IMG/VR virus record: IMGVR_UViG_3300032242_001192
Coordinates: 1-64,000 of that record
DNA: 64,000 bases
Direction: 5' to 3' (one strand)
Source: a virus
Both the position numbers and the translations under genes were made by a program. The notes beneath the pieces are model-generated. The model was not told the origin of the DNA. It saw only the letters and a program-made list of their open reading frames with translations, and searched no databases. Positions 35,621 to 43,496 of this stretch are shown here, one piece after another (within the stretch, counting starts at the first letter, position 1; each line of letters begins with the position of its first letter).

Positions 35621-36916
35621 ATGTTTTTATCCGAAAACATCCAAGAAAAATGGTCAGCCATTTTGGATCACGCAGATCTTCCACAGATCAAAGACAACTA
35701 CAAGCGTCAAGTAACAGCAATTTTGCTTGAGAATCAAGAAAAGTCTTTACGCGAAGAGCGTCAAGCACTATTCGAAACACCAACAAACAACATCAGCGCA
35801 ACATCTGGTATTGACAAGTATGACCCAATCCTAATCGGTTTGGTTCGTCGTGCTATGCCAAACCTAATGGCTTATGACATTTGCGGTGTACAACCAATGA
35901 CAGGCCCAACAGGTTTGATCTTCGCAATGAGATCTCTATACCAAGGTTCTGGCGCAACAGGTCGTTCTGATACTACGAATCGTCGTGAGGCATTGTTCAA
36001 CGAAGCCAACACAGCGTTCTCTAGCTCATTCACTGATGCTACAGGCAACAACCCAGTAAGCGGTACTTATAATACTGGTAACGCTACAACAACAGGCTCA
36101 ATGGAAGGTCAAACAGACTTTGCTGAGATGTCATTCTCAATTGACAAGACAACAGTAACTGCTAAGTCACGTGCTTTAAAGGCAGAGTACACTGTTGAAT
36201 TGGCACAAGACTTAAAAGCAATTCACGGTCTTGATGCAGAAGCAGAATTATCAAACATCTTGTCACAAGAATTCATGTTTGAAATCAACAGAGAAATCGT
36301 TAGAACAATCTACAAGGTTGCTAAGAACGGTTCTCCAGCAACAGCAACAGCAGGTACATTTGACCTAGACGTTGACTCTAACGGTCGCTGGTCTGTTGAG
36401 CGTTTCAAAGGTCTATTGTTCAACATTGAACGTGATGCTAACCACATTGCACAAGATACTCGTAGAGGAAAAGGTAACTTCATCGTTTGTTCTGCAGACG
36501 TTGCAAGTGCATTAGCTATGTCTGGTGTTCTAGACTATACTCCAGCTCTATCGACAAACTTAAATGTTGACGATACAGGCAACACATTCGCAGGTGTATT
36601 GAACGGTCGTTTCCGTGTTTACATTGATCCATATTCTGCAAACCTAGGTGCAGCAAACCAGTTCTACATGGTCGGTTATAAGGGTACTAGCCCATATGAC
36701 GCAGGTATGTTCTATTGCCCATATGTACCACTGCAAATGGTTCGTGCTATCGACCCTAACAGCTTCCAGCCAAAGATCGGCTTCAAGACACGTTATGGTT
36801 TGATTGCTAACCCATATGTAACATCTGCAGATGGTTTATCAGATGCAGACGCAGACAAATTCACATCAGCTCGCAACCAATATTATCGCAAGACTAAGGT
36901 TGTGAACTTAATGTAA
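35621..36916 (+). CDS. 23: Major capsid protein gp23
   Basis: The 431-residue capsid subunit (HK97 fold). KYDPILIGLVRRAMPNLMAY (about 66-85), CGVQPMTGPTGLIFAMRSLY (~88-107) and the C-terminal KIGFKTRYGLIANPYV are standard gp23 signatures. The N-terminal ~52 residues form the charged helix removed by gp21 in T4-like phages; a matching (L/I)xE site is visible at L50-F51-E52, so the mature protein probably begins at Thr53. Codon use is notably richer in C-ending codons than the neighbouring fibre genes, consistent with high expression. It has its own late promoter and a downstream terminator. Confidence 0.97.
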   Translation: MFLSENIQEKWSAILDHADLPQIKDNYKRQVTAILLENQEKSLREERQALFETPTNNISATSGIDKYDPILIGLVRRAMPNLMAYDICGVQPMTGPTGLIFAMRSLYQGSGATGRSDTTNRREALFNEANTAFSSSFTDATGNNPVSGTYNTGNATTTGSMEGQTDFAEMSFSIDKTTVTAKSRALKAEYTVELAQDLKAIHGLDAEAELSNILSQEFMFEINREIVRTIYKVAKNGSPATATAGTFDLDVDSNGRWSVERFKGLLFNIERDANHIAQDTRRGKGNFIVCSADVASALAMSGVLDYTPALSTNLNVDDTGNTFAGVLNGRFRVYIDPYSANLGAANQFYMVGYKGTSPYDAGMFYCPYVPLQMVRAIDPNSFQPKIGFKTRYGLIANPYVTSADGLSDADADKFTSARNQYYRKTKVVNLM

Positions 36917-36943
36917 TTAAGTAGCCGACAAAGATCGGAATTT

Positions 36944-36970
36944 AAAGGGGGAAGCAATTCCCCCTTTTTT
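36944..36970 (+). terminator. Intrinsic terminator after gene 23
   Basis: A perfect 10-base-pair stem, AAAGGGGGAA / TTCCCCCTTT, with a GCAA tetraloop, followed by further T residues, begins 28 bases after the capsid stop. It is the clearest rho-independent terminator in the window and separates the capsid transcript from the tube-like gene, which has its own late promoter. Confidence 0.92.
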
Positions 36971-36985
36971 AACCTTTGTAACGGC

Positions 36986-36993
36986 TATAAATA
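36986..36993 (+). promoter_or_regulatory. T4-type late promoter before the tube-like gene
   Basis: Exact TATAAATA 16 bases after the terminator T-run and 23 bases before the ATG. The terminator-promoter arrangement resets transcription after the capsid gene. Confidence 0.72.
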
Positions 36994-37015
36994 TATAAGA
37001 TGAAAGAGAGAATAA

Positions 37016-37603
37016 ATGTCATATACAGCAAACATTAGTTATATACAAGATAGTTTGGTTAAATCCCATACTACTAGTTATGATTTCTTAAGACCGAATG
37101 CATTCAAATTCAGTATTAAGGATTTGCCAAGGACATCGTTTTCGTGTCAATCTGCAAACATACCTGATTTGCAATTAGGGTTTGCAACACAACCAACTCC
37201 ATTTTCGGACGTACCGACTATAGGAGACAAATTGAACTTTGGTGAGTTTACTATTCGGTTTATTATTGCGGAGGATATGTCCAATTATATAGAAATGTAT
37301 CGTTGGTTAGTTGCTTTGGGTTTCCCGGACAATTACAAACAGTTCCAAACATTCACAAAAGATAGACCAAGTAGATTTCCATTTGTAACAAAATCAAGTG
37401 GAAAAGAAGAAGTTTTGGCTTACTCGGATGGAGTATTGACTATTCTCGACTCGACAAACACGCCTAAAGTAAATATAATATTTAAAAACCTGTTCCCAAC
37501 ATCTTTACAGGCCTTAGATTTTGACATATCGTCAGCAACCGTAGAATATTTTACCGCGATCGCATCGTTCAAATATACTATTTTCGAAGTAGAACCTTTA
37601 TAA
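37016..37603 (+). CDS. Tail-tube-like virion structural protein
   Basis: A 195-residue protein with the pattern FKFSIKDLPRTSFSCQSANI then PDLQLGFATQPTPFSDVP (about residues 30-68) and FGEFTIRFIIAEDMSNY (~75-92). This resembles the tube/tube-cap fold (gp19, gp48 and gp54 share it), and such proteins are common in marine T4-like phages near this locus. It could be a tube-initiating or baseplate-tube junction protein. The exact T4 counterpart is uncertain. A late promoter directly upstream and a terminator before it make it a separate late unit. Confidence 0.65.
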   Translation: MSYTANISYIQDSLVKSHTTSYDFLRPNAFKFSIKDLPRTSFSCQSANIPDLQLGFATQPTPFSDVPTIGDKLNFGEFTIRFIIAEDMSNYIEMYRWLVALGFPDNYKQFQTFTKDRPSRFPFVTKSSGKEEVLAYSDGVLTILDSTNTPKVNIIFKNLFPTSLQALDFDISSATVEYFTAIASFKYTIFEVEPL

Positions 37604-37620
37604 TATAACTTGGAGTTATT

Positions 37621-38514
37621 ATGGATAAAAAGAAATTAAACAAAGTTACGCCAATGGCGCTACCAAAAGTACCGTCATTGCCAAAGGCGGGACAACCTCA
37701 AGCACCTACACAAAATGATGGTAAGCTTGAAGTAAAATTAGAAGATCTTCGCAAAGAAAGAATCTTTATCGCAACACCTTGTTATGGTGGACAACTAACA
37801 GAAGCATACTTCCGTTCAACAATTAGATTGTTAACATTCTGTAATCAACATCAAATCCCAGTTGCATTTGGTACTATTGCAAATGAGTCATTAGTTACTC
37901 GTGCTCGCAATGTGCTTGTTGCATATTTCCTACAAAGCGATTTTACTCGTTTAATGTTTATTGATGCGGACATTGAATTCCAAGTAGAAGACGTAATTAA
38001 ATTAATTGCGCATAATAAAGATGTAGCAGTAGGTGCCTATCCTAAGAAGGGTGTTAATTGGCAACGCATTCGCGAATCTGTTAAGGCAACAAATGAGCCA
38101 TATACAGATCAACAGATTGCATCTTTCGGTAGTGACTATGCTATTAACTTCAAGTTCGTTAATCGCGAGGCAAAGCAAATCGCTATTGAGAATGGTCTAA
38201 TTCGTTTGCACGATGGAGCAACAGGATTCATGATGATTAAGCGTGAAGTTATTGATAAGATGATTAAGCAATATCCTGAGCTTAAGTATAACAACGATTT
38301 GAACACACCTCCAGAATTGAATCCTCATTTCTATGCGTTCTTTGATACTATGATTGATCCTAAAGATAAGCGTTACTTATCTGAGGATTATACCTTCTCA
38401 CGCAGATGGCAAGACATGGGCGGTGAGATTTGGCTTGATCCTTCAATCTCATTGAACCACTATGGTTCATTCAACTTCCAAGGCAATCCTCAGCAAATTA
38501 TCCAAATCGGTTAA
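37621..38514 (+). CDS. GT-A type glycosyltransferase
   Basis: A 297-residue enzyme of a glycosyltransferase family common in marine myoviruses. After a Pro/Lys-rich N-terminal tail (about 40 residues), RIFIATPCYGGQLTEAYFRS and LMFIDADIEF (~113-122, with the D-x-D metal/nucleotide-sugar motif) define the GT-A nucleotide-binding half. The acceptor half includes DGATGFMMIKREVID (~196-212) and EDYTFSRRWQDMGGEIWLD (~262-280), as in GT2-like enzymes. The sugar and target are unknown; DNA, virion proteins or host surface glycans are all possible. An AACTTGGAG ribosome site precedes the start. Confidence 0.75.
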   Translation: MDKKKLNKVTPMALPKVPSLPKAGQPQAPTQNDGKLEVKLEDLRKERIFIATPCYGGQLTEAYFRSTIRLLTFCNQHQIPVAFGTIANESLVTRARNVLVAYFLQSDFTRLMFIDADIEFQVEDVIKLIAHNKDVAVGAYPKKGVNWQRIRESVKATNEPYTDQQIASFGSDYAINFKFVNREAKQIAIENGLIRLHDGATGFMMIKREVIDKMIKQYPELKYNNDLNTPPELNPHFYAFFDTMIDPKDKRYLSEDYTFSRRWQDMGGEIWLDPSISLNHYGSFNFQGNPQQIIQIG

Positions 38515-38529
38515 TCCCGATTCTATATT

Positions 38530-38970
38530 ATGAAATTGACAGAGCTCCAAGATGAGTGGGCGAAGGATTGTAAAATCAATGAATTGAATCTAGGGCAGGA
38601 GTCTATAAAAACTCCTAACCTACATTCAAAGTATTTGAACTTTCTTTCATCTACTAGATTAAATCTTCGTAAAGCAGAATCTGATTATTTAAATTGCCGA
38701 CGTAAAAAGTATCGCTATTACAGAGGTGAAATGACACAAGAAGAGCTTGACGAAGAAGGTTGGGATCAATGGTTAGGAAATAAACCGTTAAAGAATGAAA
38801 TGGATGAGTTCTTAACTGTAGATACACATCTTGTTCAATATCAAGATAAAGTTGAATACTTTAAAACAGTATTATATCAGTTGGAACAAATTGTTCGCTC
38901 TATTAACAGTAGAGGTTGGGATATTAAAAATGCTATTGAATGGCAAAAATTTACTAACGGTATGATGTGA
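38530..38970 (+). CDS. uvsY: Recombination mediator UvsY
   Basis: A 146-residue homologue of T4 UvsY, which loads the UvsX recombinase on gp32-covered single-stranded DNA. LQDEWAKDCKINELNL (residues ~5-20), TPNLHSKYLNFLSSTRLNLR (28-47) and RRKKYRYYRGEMTQEEL (~57-73) are family blocks; the C-terminal SINSRGWDIKNAIEWQKFTN is nearly invariant in T4-like phages. Length is close to T4 UvsY (137). Its stop overlaps the uvsW start, the same coupling as in T4-like relatives. Confidence 0.94.
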   Translation: MKLTELQDEWAKDCKINELNLGQESIKTPNLHSKYLNFLSSTRLNLRKAESDYLNCRRKKYRYYRGEMTQEELDEEGWDQWLGNKPLKNEMDEFLTVDTHLVQYQDKVEYFKTVLYQLEQIVRSINSRGWDIKNAIEWQKFTNGMM

Positions 38971-40454
38971 TGGCAGATATCTTTTTATCCAAAAAGGATG
39001 AGGTGCATCTCAAGGTTAAATGTGAACCTTCAATTGGACAAGAATTGAACGATCATTTTGCCTTTGATGTACCGGGTGCTAAGTTTCATCCTTTATATAA
39101 AGCAAGAATGTGGGACGGCAAAGTTCGTCTCTATTCTATGTTTACGCAAGAACTTTATGTTGGATTAAAAGAATATCTGGAGCGTTTCTGTGAAGAGCGA
39201 GATTATACTATAGATTATGAAAACTATATTCACACTGCAGATTCAGCAACGTATGATATAGTTAGAAAATTTTGTGAGGATTTAAATCTCGGATCAAAGG
39301 GCAAGCCTTTAGAAATACGAGATTATCAAATTGATGCTGTTTATAAAGCAATTGAAAATGGAAGACAATTATTACTATCCCCTACAGGATCGGGTAAATC
39401 TTTAATCATATATTGCTTACTCCGCTGGAATGAACGATTCAATAGAAGACAATTAATACTTGTTCCAACAACCTCCCTTGTAGAACAAATGTACTCAGAC
39501 TTTCAAGACTATTCTTGTCTTAATGGTTGGAAAACATCTGAGCATTGCCATCGCATTTATGGTGGTCATGAAAAATCAAATGAATATGATGTTGTCATTA
39601 GTACATGGCAATCATTATATAAATTACCAAAACCTTTCTTTAAAGACTTTAAAGTAATTTATGGCGACGAAGCCCATAATTTTAAAGCAAAATCCTTAAC
39701 AAGCATACTATCCAAATGTACAACTACTCCTTACAGAGTAGGTACAACGGGAACACTTGACGGAACTAAAACTCATAAACTAGTATTAGAAGGATTGTTT
39801 GGTCCTGTATATAAAGTAACAACAACTAAGAAACTAATTTCGGATAAGACATTAGCTGATCTTGAAATCTTTAATATAGTTTTAGAATATACTGATGAAA
39901 TTCGCAAGGCATCTAAATCGTTATCTTATCAAGATGAAATGGATTTTATAGTTCAATATGAACCTAGAAATAAATTTATTAGAAATCTTGCTCTAAAACA
40001 AGAAGGCAACACTTTAGTGTTGTTTCAGTATGTTGAAAAACACGGTAAACCTTTATCTGAAATGATTAAGGAAAAAGCAGGAAACAGAAAAGTGTTTTTT
40101 GTTTACGGCGGGACAGATACAGAACAACGAGAGAATATACGAAAGATAACAGAATTGGAAAATGATGCTATTATCGTAGCAAGCTATGGAACATTCTCTA
40201 CGGGAATAAATATTAAAAACCTACATAATATCATTTTTGCTTCTCCTTCGAAATCTCGTATTAGAAATTTACAATCTATTGGACGAGGACTTAGAACAAG
40301 TGAAAGTAAAACATCATGTAAATTATATGATATTGCTGATGATTTGAGTTGGAAGAATAAAAAGAACTATACATTATTGCATATGATTGAAAGAATTAAA
40401 ATTTATAATGATGAGCATTTCAACTATAAATTAGTAAAGGTACCGTTACAATGA
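38970..40454 (+). CDS. uvsW: DNA/RNA helicase UvsW
   Basis: A 494-residue superfamily 2 helicase acting in fork regression, R-loop removal and branch migration. The N-terminal double-stranded-DNA-binding module is followed by motif I SPTGSGKS (about residue 136-143), a DEAH motif II in YGDEAHNF (~231-238), TGTL motif III, and motif VI QSIGRGLRTSE near 432-442. I chose the ATG overlapping the uvsY stop (TGATG); an in-frame GTG three bases earlier is possible. Length agrees with T4 UvsW. Confidence 0.94.
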   Translation: MADIFLSKKDEVHLKVKCEPSIGQELNDHFAFDVPGAKFHPLYKARMWDGKVRLYSMFTQELYVGLKEYLERFCEERDYTIDYENYIHTADSATYDIVRKFCEDLNLGSKGKPLEIRDYQIDAVYKAIENGRQLLLSPTGSGKSLIIYCLLRWNERFNRRQLILVPTTSLVEQMYSDFQDYSCLNGWKTSEHCHRIYGGHEKSNEYDVVISTWQSLYKLPKPFFKDFKVIYGDEAHNFKAKSLTSILSKCTTTPYRVGTTGTLDGTKTHKLVLEGLFGPVYKVTTTKKLISDKTLADLEIFNIVLEYTDEIRKASKSLSYQDEMDFIVQYEPRNKFIRNLALKQEGNTLVLFQYVEKHGKPLSEMIKEKAGNRKVFFVYGGTDTEQRENIRKITELENDAIIVASYGTFSTGINIKNLHNIIFASPSKSRIRNLQSIGRGLRTSESKTSCKLYDIADDLSWKNKKNYTLLHMIERIKIYNDEHFNYKLVKVPLQ

Positions 40455-40939
40455 CAGATACTACATACTACAAATATTTAAAATTAACTAACGGTGACAA
40501 TATAATTTGCAAGACGACTAAAGAATATAAATCTTTAACTCGTAGTAAATCTATTACAGTAAAGCAGCCTGTAGTTCTAAGTCAAATTAGAATGCCAAGA
40601 AATAATGTTCTTGTAGAATCGTATATAATGTATCCCCTATTTAGTTTTGCCGTGGATGATACATATGAAATACCAGTAAGTCAAATTGTAGTTGCTACAA
40701 ATATTAAAGAATCTCTAAAAGAAAATTATGAGGAATATTTGTCACAACGAGAAGAATCAGATAAAGACATGACTGAGGAATTTACTACGGACATAAATGA
40801 ATTAGAAGCATCTGAAGAAGATGAAGATTTAGATATTGATGAATTAGAAGATGAATTAATTACCAGAATACTTGAAGGAGATAATGATGAAAACACAGAT
40901 ACCAAAATCGGTAGATCAAATCGAAGAACAATCCATTGA
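40451..40939 (+). CDS. Small acidic-tailed protein upstream of gp55
   Basis: A 162-residue protein overlapping uvsW by four bases. Residues 1-100 look like a small beta-barrel of Sm-like style (YYKYLKLTNGDNIICKTTKE, then ITVKQPVVLSQIRM), a kind of protein often found in marine T4-like phages. The last 60 residues are very acidic (SEEDEDLDIDELEDELITRI). It overlaps gp55 by more than 50 bases in another frame. A link to late transcription is suggested by position only. I do not recognise a named function. Confidence 0.6.
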   Translation: MTDTTYYKYLKLTNGDNIICKTTKEYKSLTRSKSITVKQPVVLSQIRMPRNNVLVESYIMYPLFSFAVDDTYEIPVSQIVVATNIKESLKENYEEYLSQREESDKDMTEEFTTDINELEASEEDEDLDIDELEDELITRILEGDNDENTDTKIGRSNRRTIH

Positions 40940-41543
40940 TGATGATTTGATAACTGAGCCTGCTCTTACTGCAGTAAAAGCGCCAGCGCACTATGTTGAT
41001 AATAAGAAATTTTTAGCAGCATTAATTGATTATAAAAATAGTATAGATGCCGCAAAGGCAAATGGTGAGGAACAGCCTAGGGTACCTCATTATATAGGTG
41101 AATGCTTTATTAAAATTGCGACGCATTTATCTTATAAATCTAATTTTATTAATTATACTTTTAGAGATGATATGGTTTCAGATGGTATTGAAAACTGTCT
41201 TACAGCAGCTGCAAAATTTGATCCTACAAAATCATCTAATCCGTTTGCATACTATACGCAGATTATTTACTTTGCCTTTATCCGCAGGATTCAAAAAGAA
41301 AAGAAACAACAGGCGACTAAATATAAATTGATTGAGAATATGGATTTGGATTCTATTCTCATGAACTCAGAAGATACAGAATCTGGAAGACAAATCATTG
41401 ATTATTTGAAGAAGCAACTAGACACGATCGATCCCGAAAGACGGGAAACCCCAGCACAAACCAAAGCTCGCAAGAAGAAAAAAGCTGCGGATGATTTGGC
41501 AGAAAAAGATCAAGAATTTGTTGACTTTCCAGATGAAGAATAA
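40887..41543 (+). CDS. 55: Late transcription sigma factor gp55
   Basis: A 218-residue homologue of the T4 late sigma subunit, which directs host RNA polymerase to TATAAATA promoters. The core VPHYIGECFIKIATHLSYKS, FRDDMVSDGIENCLTAAAKF and NPFAYYTQIIYFAFIRRIQK segments (about 65-145) form the sigma region 2-like domain and are highly conserved. I start at the second of two tandem ATGs because AAGGAG lies six bases before it. The C-terminus QEFVDFPDEE resembles sliding-clamp-binding tails of T4 proteins (for example DMFDF of gp43), as expected for a clamp-activated sigma. Five exact octamers in this window are its probable targets. Confidence 0.92.
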   Translation: MKTQIPKSVDQIEEQSIDDDLITEPALTAVKAPAHYVDNKKFLAALIDYKNSIDAAKANGEEQPRVPHYIGECFIKIATHLSYKSNFINYTFRDDMVSDGIENCLTAAAKFDPTKSSNPFAYYTQIIYFAFIRRIQKEKKQQATKYKLIENMDLDSILMNSEDTESGRQIIDYLKKQLDTIDPERRETPAQTKARKKKKAADDLAEKDQEFVDFPDEE

Positions 41544-41549
41544 TATAAT
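41521..41549 (+). promoter_or_regulatory. Sigma70-type promoter for the queE cassette
   Basis: TTGACT (-35) and TATAAT (-10) separated by exactly 17 bases. The -35 lies in the last codons of gene 55 and the -10 overlaps its stop region; the queE start is 32 bases after the -10. Only the last -35 base departs from consensus, so early or constitutive transcription of the modification genes by the host holoenzyme is likely. Confidence 0.75.
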
Positions 41550-41580
41550 TAAGCATTAATGAAACTGATGAAATTCATAT

Positions 41581-42420
41581 ATGAGCAAACTAAAAATATC
41601 TGAACTATTTTATAGTATACAGGGTGAGGGTCGTTATATGGGCGTACCCTCTGTCTTTCTAAGAACCTTTGGATGTAACTTCACATGCGGAGGTTTTGGT
41701 ATGCCTAAAGGGGAATTAAGCAATGAACGCTTTAAGGTCGATGGGGAGAGTTATAGTAAATATACTGACTTACCGCTGGTCCATACTGGATGCGATAGCT
41801 ATGCTTCTTGGGATCCTAGGTTTAAGCATCTTAGTCCCGTTCTTGATAGTAATGATATTGCCGAGGCAATTATTGAAATGCTTCCTCACAAGGAATGGAA
41901 AGACGAACATCTCGTAATTACTGGGGGCGAACCTTTATTGGGATGGCAAAGGGCATATCCTGACCTTTTAGACAATCCTAAGATGTTTAAACTAAAAGAA
42001 TTAACATTTGAAACAAATGGCACTCAACCTATAAGTGAGGAATTTGCCATATACTTAACAGAATGGGGCCGTTGGCATAATAGAGAAATTACATTTAGTG
42101 TAAGTGCAAAGTTGCCATGCTCAGGCGAGTTATGGGAAAATGCTATTATTCCAGAAGCAGTTATACAATATCAATCTCTTGGCACGACATATTTAAAATT
42201 TGTCATTGCTACAGAAGAGGATTATAAAGATGCAGAATGTGCAATTGGTGCGTATCGTAAAGCGGGTTTTAAAGGTCATGTTTATCTTATGCCTGTCGGT
42301 GGTACTGAGCAGTTGTACAGTCTTAATAATAGGTCCGTGGCTGAAATCGCAATGCGAAACGGATATAGATACTCGGACCGATTACAAATACCTCTGTTCA
42401 AAAATGCATGGGGAACTTAA
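41581..42420 (+). CDS. queE: 7-carboxy-7-deazaguanine synthase QueE
   Basis: A 279-residue radical-SAM enzyme converting 6-carboxytetrahydropterin to 7-carboxy-7-deazaguanine (CDG). The N-terminal ELFYSIQGEGRYMGVPSVFL is diagnostic for QueE. Cluster cysteines are probably Cys32 and Cys36 in FGCNFTCGGFG plus Cys71 in TGCDSYASW, the last matching the family's C-D-(T/S); the 34-residue spacing is a longer insertion than in the usual CX3CX2C or CX14CX2C arrangements but resembles other phage enzymes. The GGE SAM motif is in LVITGGEPLL (111-120). It works with FolE and QueD encoded downstream and opens the cassette after its own promoter. Confidence 0.9.
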   Translation: MSKLKISELFYSIQGEGRYMGVPSVFLRTFGCNFTCGGFGMPKGELSNERFKVDGESYSKYTDLPLVHTGCDSYASWDPRFKHLSPVLDSNDIAEAIIEMLPHKEWKDEHLVITGGEPLLGWQRAYPDLLDNPKMFKLKELTFETNGTQPISEEFAIYLTEWGRWHNREITFSVSAKLPCSGELWENAIIPEAVIQYQSLGTTYLKFVIATEEDYKDAECAIGAYRKAGFKGHVYLMPVGGTEQLYSLNNRSVAEIAMRNGYRYSDRLQIPLFKNAWGT

Positions 42421-42437
42421 CAATAAAGGAAATTAAA

Positions 42438-42632
42438 ATGAGCGCACACGAAGATATTAAAAAACATTTCGACGAATACTTAATGGAAAACGAAAAATTT
42501 GCAAAAGGTAATAATGCTGCAGGAACACGTGCTCGTAAAGCACTAGCAGAAATGTCAAAATCGGTTAAAGCCCGTAGAAATGAGATTACCGAAGAGAAGA
42601 ATGCTCGCGCTGAGGCTAAAGCAAAGGCATAA
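42438..42632 (+). CDS. Small histone H1-like basic protein
   Basis: A 64-residue protein with the pattern NNAAGTRARKALAEMSKSVK then ARRNEITEEK (about 25-55), a lysine/alanine/arginine-rich helix resembling the H1/Hc1-like or AraC-type small DNA-associated proteins seen in phages and bacteria. The N-terminal part (HEDIKKHFDEYLMENEKF) is amphipathic. I start at the ATG preceded by AAAGGA; a frame extension 30 bases upstream overlaps queE without need. Nucleoid binding is inferred from composition. Confidence 0.65.
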   Translation: MSAHEDIKKHFDEYLMENEKFAKGNNAAGTRARKALAEMSKSVKARRNEITEEKNARAEAKAKA

Positions 42633-42696
42633 ATATTAATGTTACGCAAAGGTAACAAAATTCAATTATCATATCCGCGTAAGGAAGGATTCAAAA

Positions 42697-43377
42697 ATGT
42701 CATACAACAAAACAAAAACCGACCCTGAGTTAGGTCAAAAGGTACATGAACACCTAGTTAAAATGGGTGTAGAAACTCCAACAACTCCTAACAGTTTTGA
42801 CCGCAAGGAAAAAATTGAAGCAATCGAAGGATATTTTCATCAAATTATGAAAACACTTGGATTGGACCTGTCTGACGATAGTCTAATTGAAACACCTAAG
42901 CGTGTTGCCAAGATGTATGTTAATGAAATTTTCTGGGGACTAGATTATGATGCATTTCCAAAGTGTACGACTGTTGATAACAAGATGCATTACAATGAAA
43001 TGGTCGTTGAACGCAACGTCAATGTCCAAAGTAACTGTGAACATCACTTTGTTGTTATTGATGGTTTGGCTACCGTTGCTTATGTTCCTAAACAGAAAGT
43101 CCTCGGACTATCTAAAATTAACCGCATTGTTGAGTATTTCAGTAAGCGCCCTCAGATCCAAGAACGACTCACTGAACAGATCTTCCATACTCTCCAATTT
43201 ATATTGGCGACTGAAGATGTTGCGGTAATGATTGATGCACAACACTATTGTGTTAAATCTAGAGGAGTCGAAGATACAGGTAGTAGTACGGTTACTTGTC
43301 GTTTAGGTGGCGGATTTAAAACTGATCCTGCCGCAAGAACAGAGTTTCTAAATATTGCAAACAAGGGTTGTAAATGA
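42697..43377 (+). CDS. folE: GTP cyclohydrolase I FolE
   Basis: A 226-residue type I GTP cyclohydrolase making dihydroneopterin triphosphate, the first step of both folate and 7-deazaguanine synthesis. Signature residues are visible: zinc-binding CEHHF (Cys108-His111 region) and the later HYCVKSRGVEDTGSSTVT (about 184-201), together with VLGLSKINRIVEYFSKRPQI. Length matches bacterial FolE (~222). Its place among queE, dpdA and queD argues that it feeds the deazaguanine route in the infected cell. A GGAAGGA ribosome site precedes the start; a CATAAATA octamer 62 bases upstream is one base off the late consensus. Confidence 0.94.
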   Translation: MSYNKTKTDPELGQKVHEHLVKMGVETPTTPNSFDRKEKIEAIEGYFHQIMKTLGLDLSDDSLIETPKRVAKMYVNEIFWGLDYDAFPKCTTVDNKMHYNEMVVERNVNVQSNCEHHFVVIDGLATVAYVPKQKVLGLSKINRIVEYFSKRPQIQERLTEQIFHTLQFILATEDVAVMIDAQHYCVKSRGVEDTGSSTVTCRLGGGFKTDPAARTEFLNIANKGCK

Positions 43378-43496
43378 TGGTATTGGAAATATTTGTTGCT
43401 GGAATGATTACCGCCTTCGGGTGGTGGACTTCTACACATTATATTATCGAACCATATTTCCCTCCGCCTATTGAAAAGAAAATAGATGAAAAATGA
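43374..43496 (+). CDS. Small single-pass membrane protein (40 residues)
   Basis: A 40-residue protein not obvious at first glance because of its size. It starts at the ATG overlapping the folE stop (ATGA) and ends overlapping the next ATG by four bases, so both junctions fit translational coupling. The sequence has one hydrophobic helix (VLEIFVAGMITAFGWW, residues ~3-18), then HYIIEPYFPPPIEKK, a membrane-proximal pattern common to tiny proteins in marine T4-like phages. Function unknown; perhaps inner-membrane located. Confidence 0.65.
   Translation: MMVLEIFVAGMITAFGWWTSTHYIIEPYFPPPIEKKIDEK

Noticed and set aside
36917-37015. tRNA or structured RNA in the gap after gene 23
   Set aside because: Only a simple terminator hairpin and a promoter octamer are present; no cloverleaf is seen here or in the other gaps I inspected.
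38967-38969. GTG start for uvsW
   Set aside because: The ATG immediately following, overlapping the uvsY stop, is the simpler choice and gives the same protein minus one residue.
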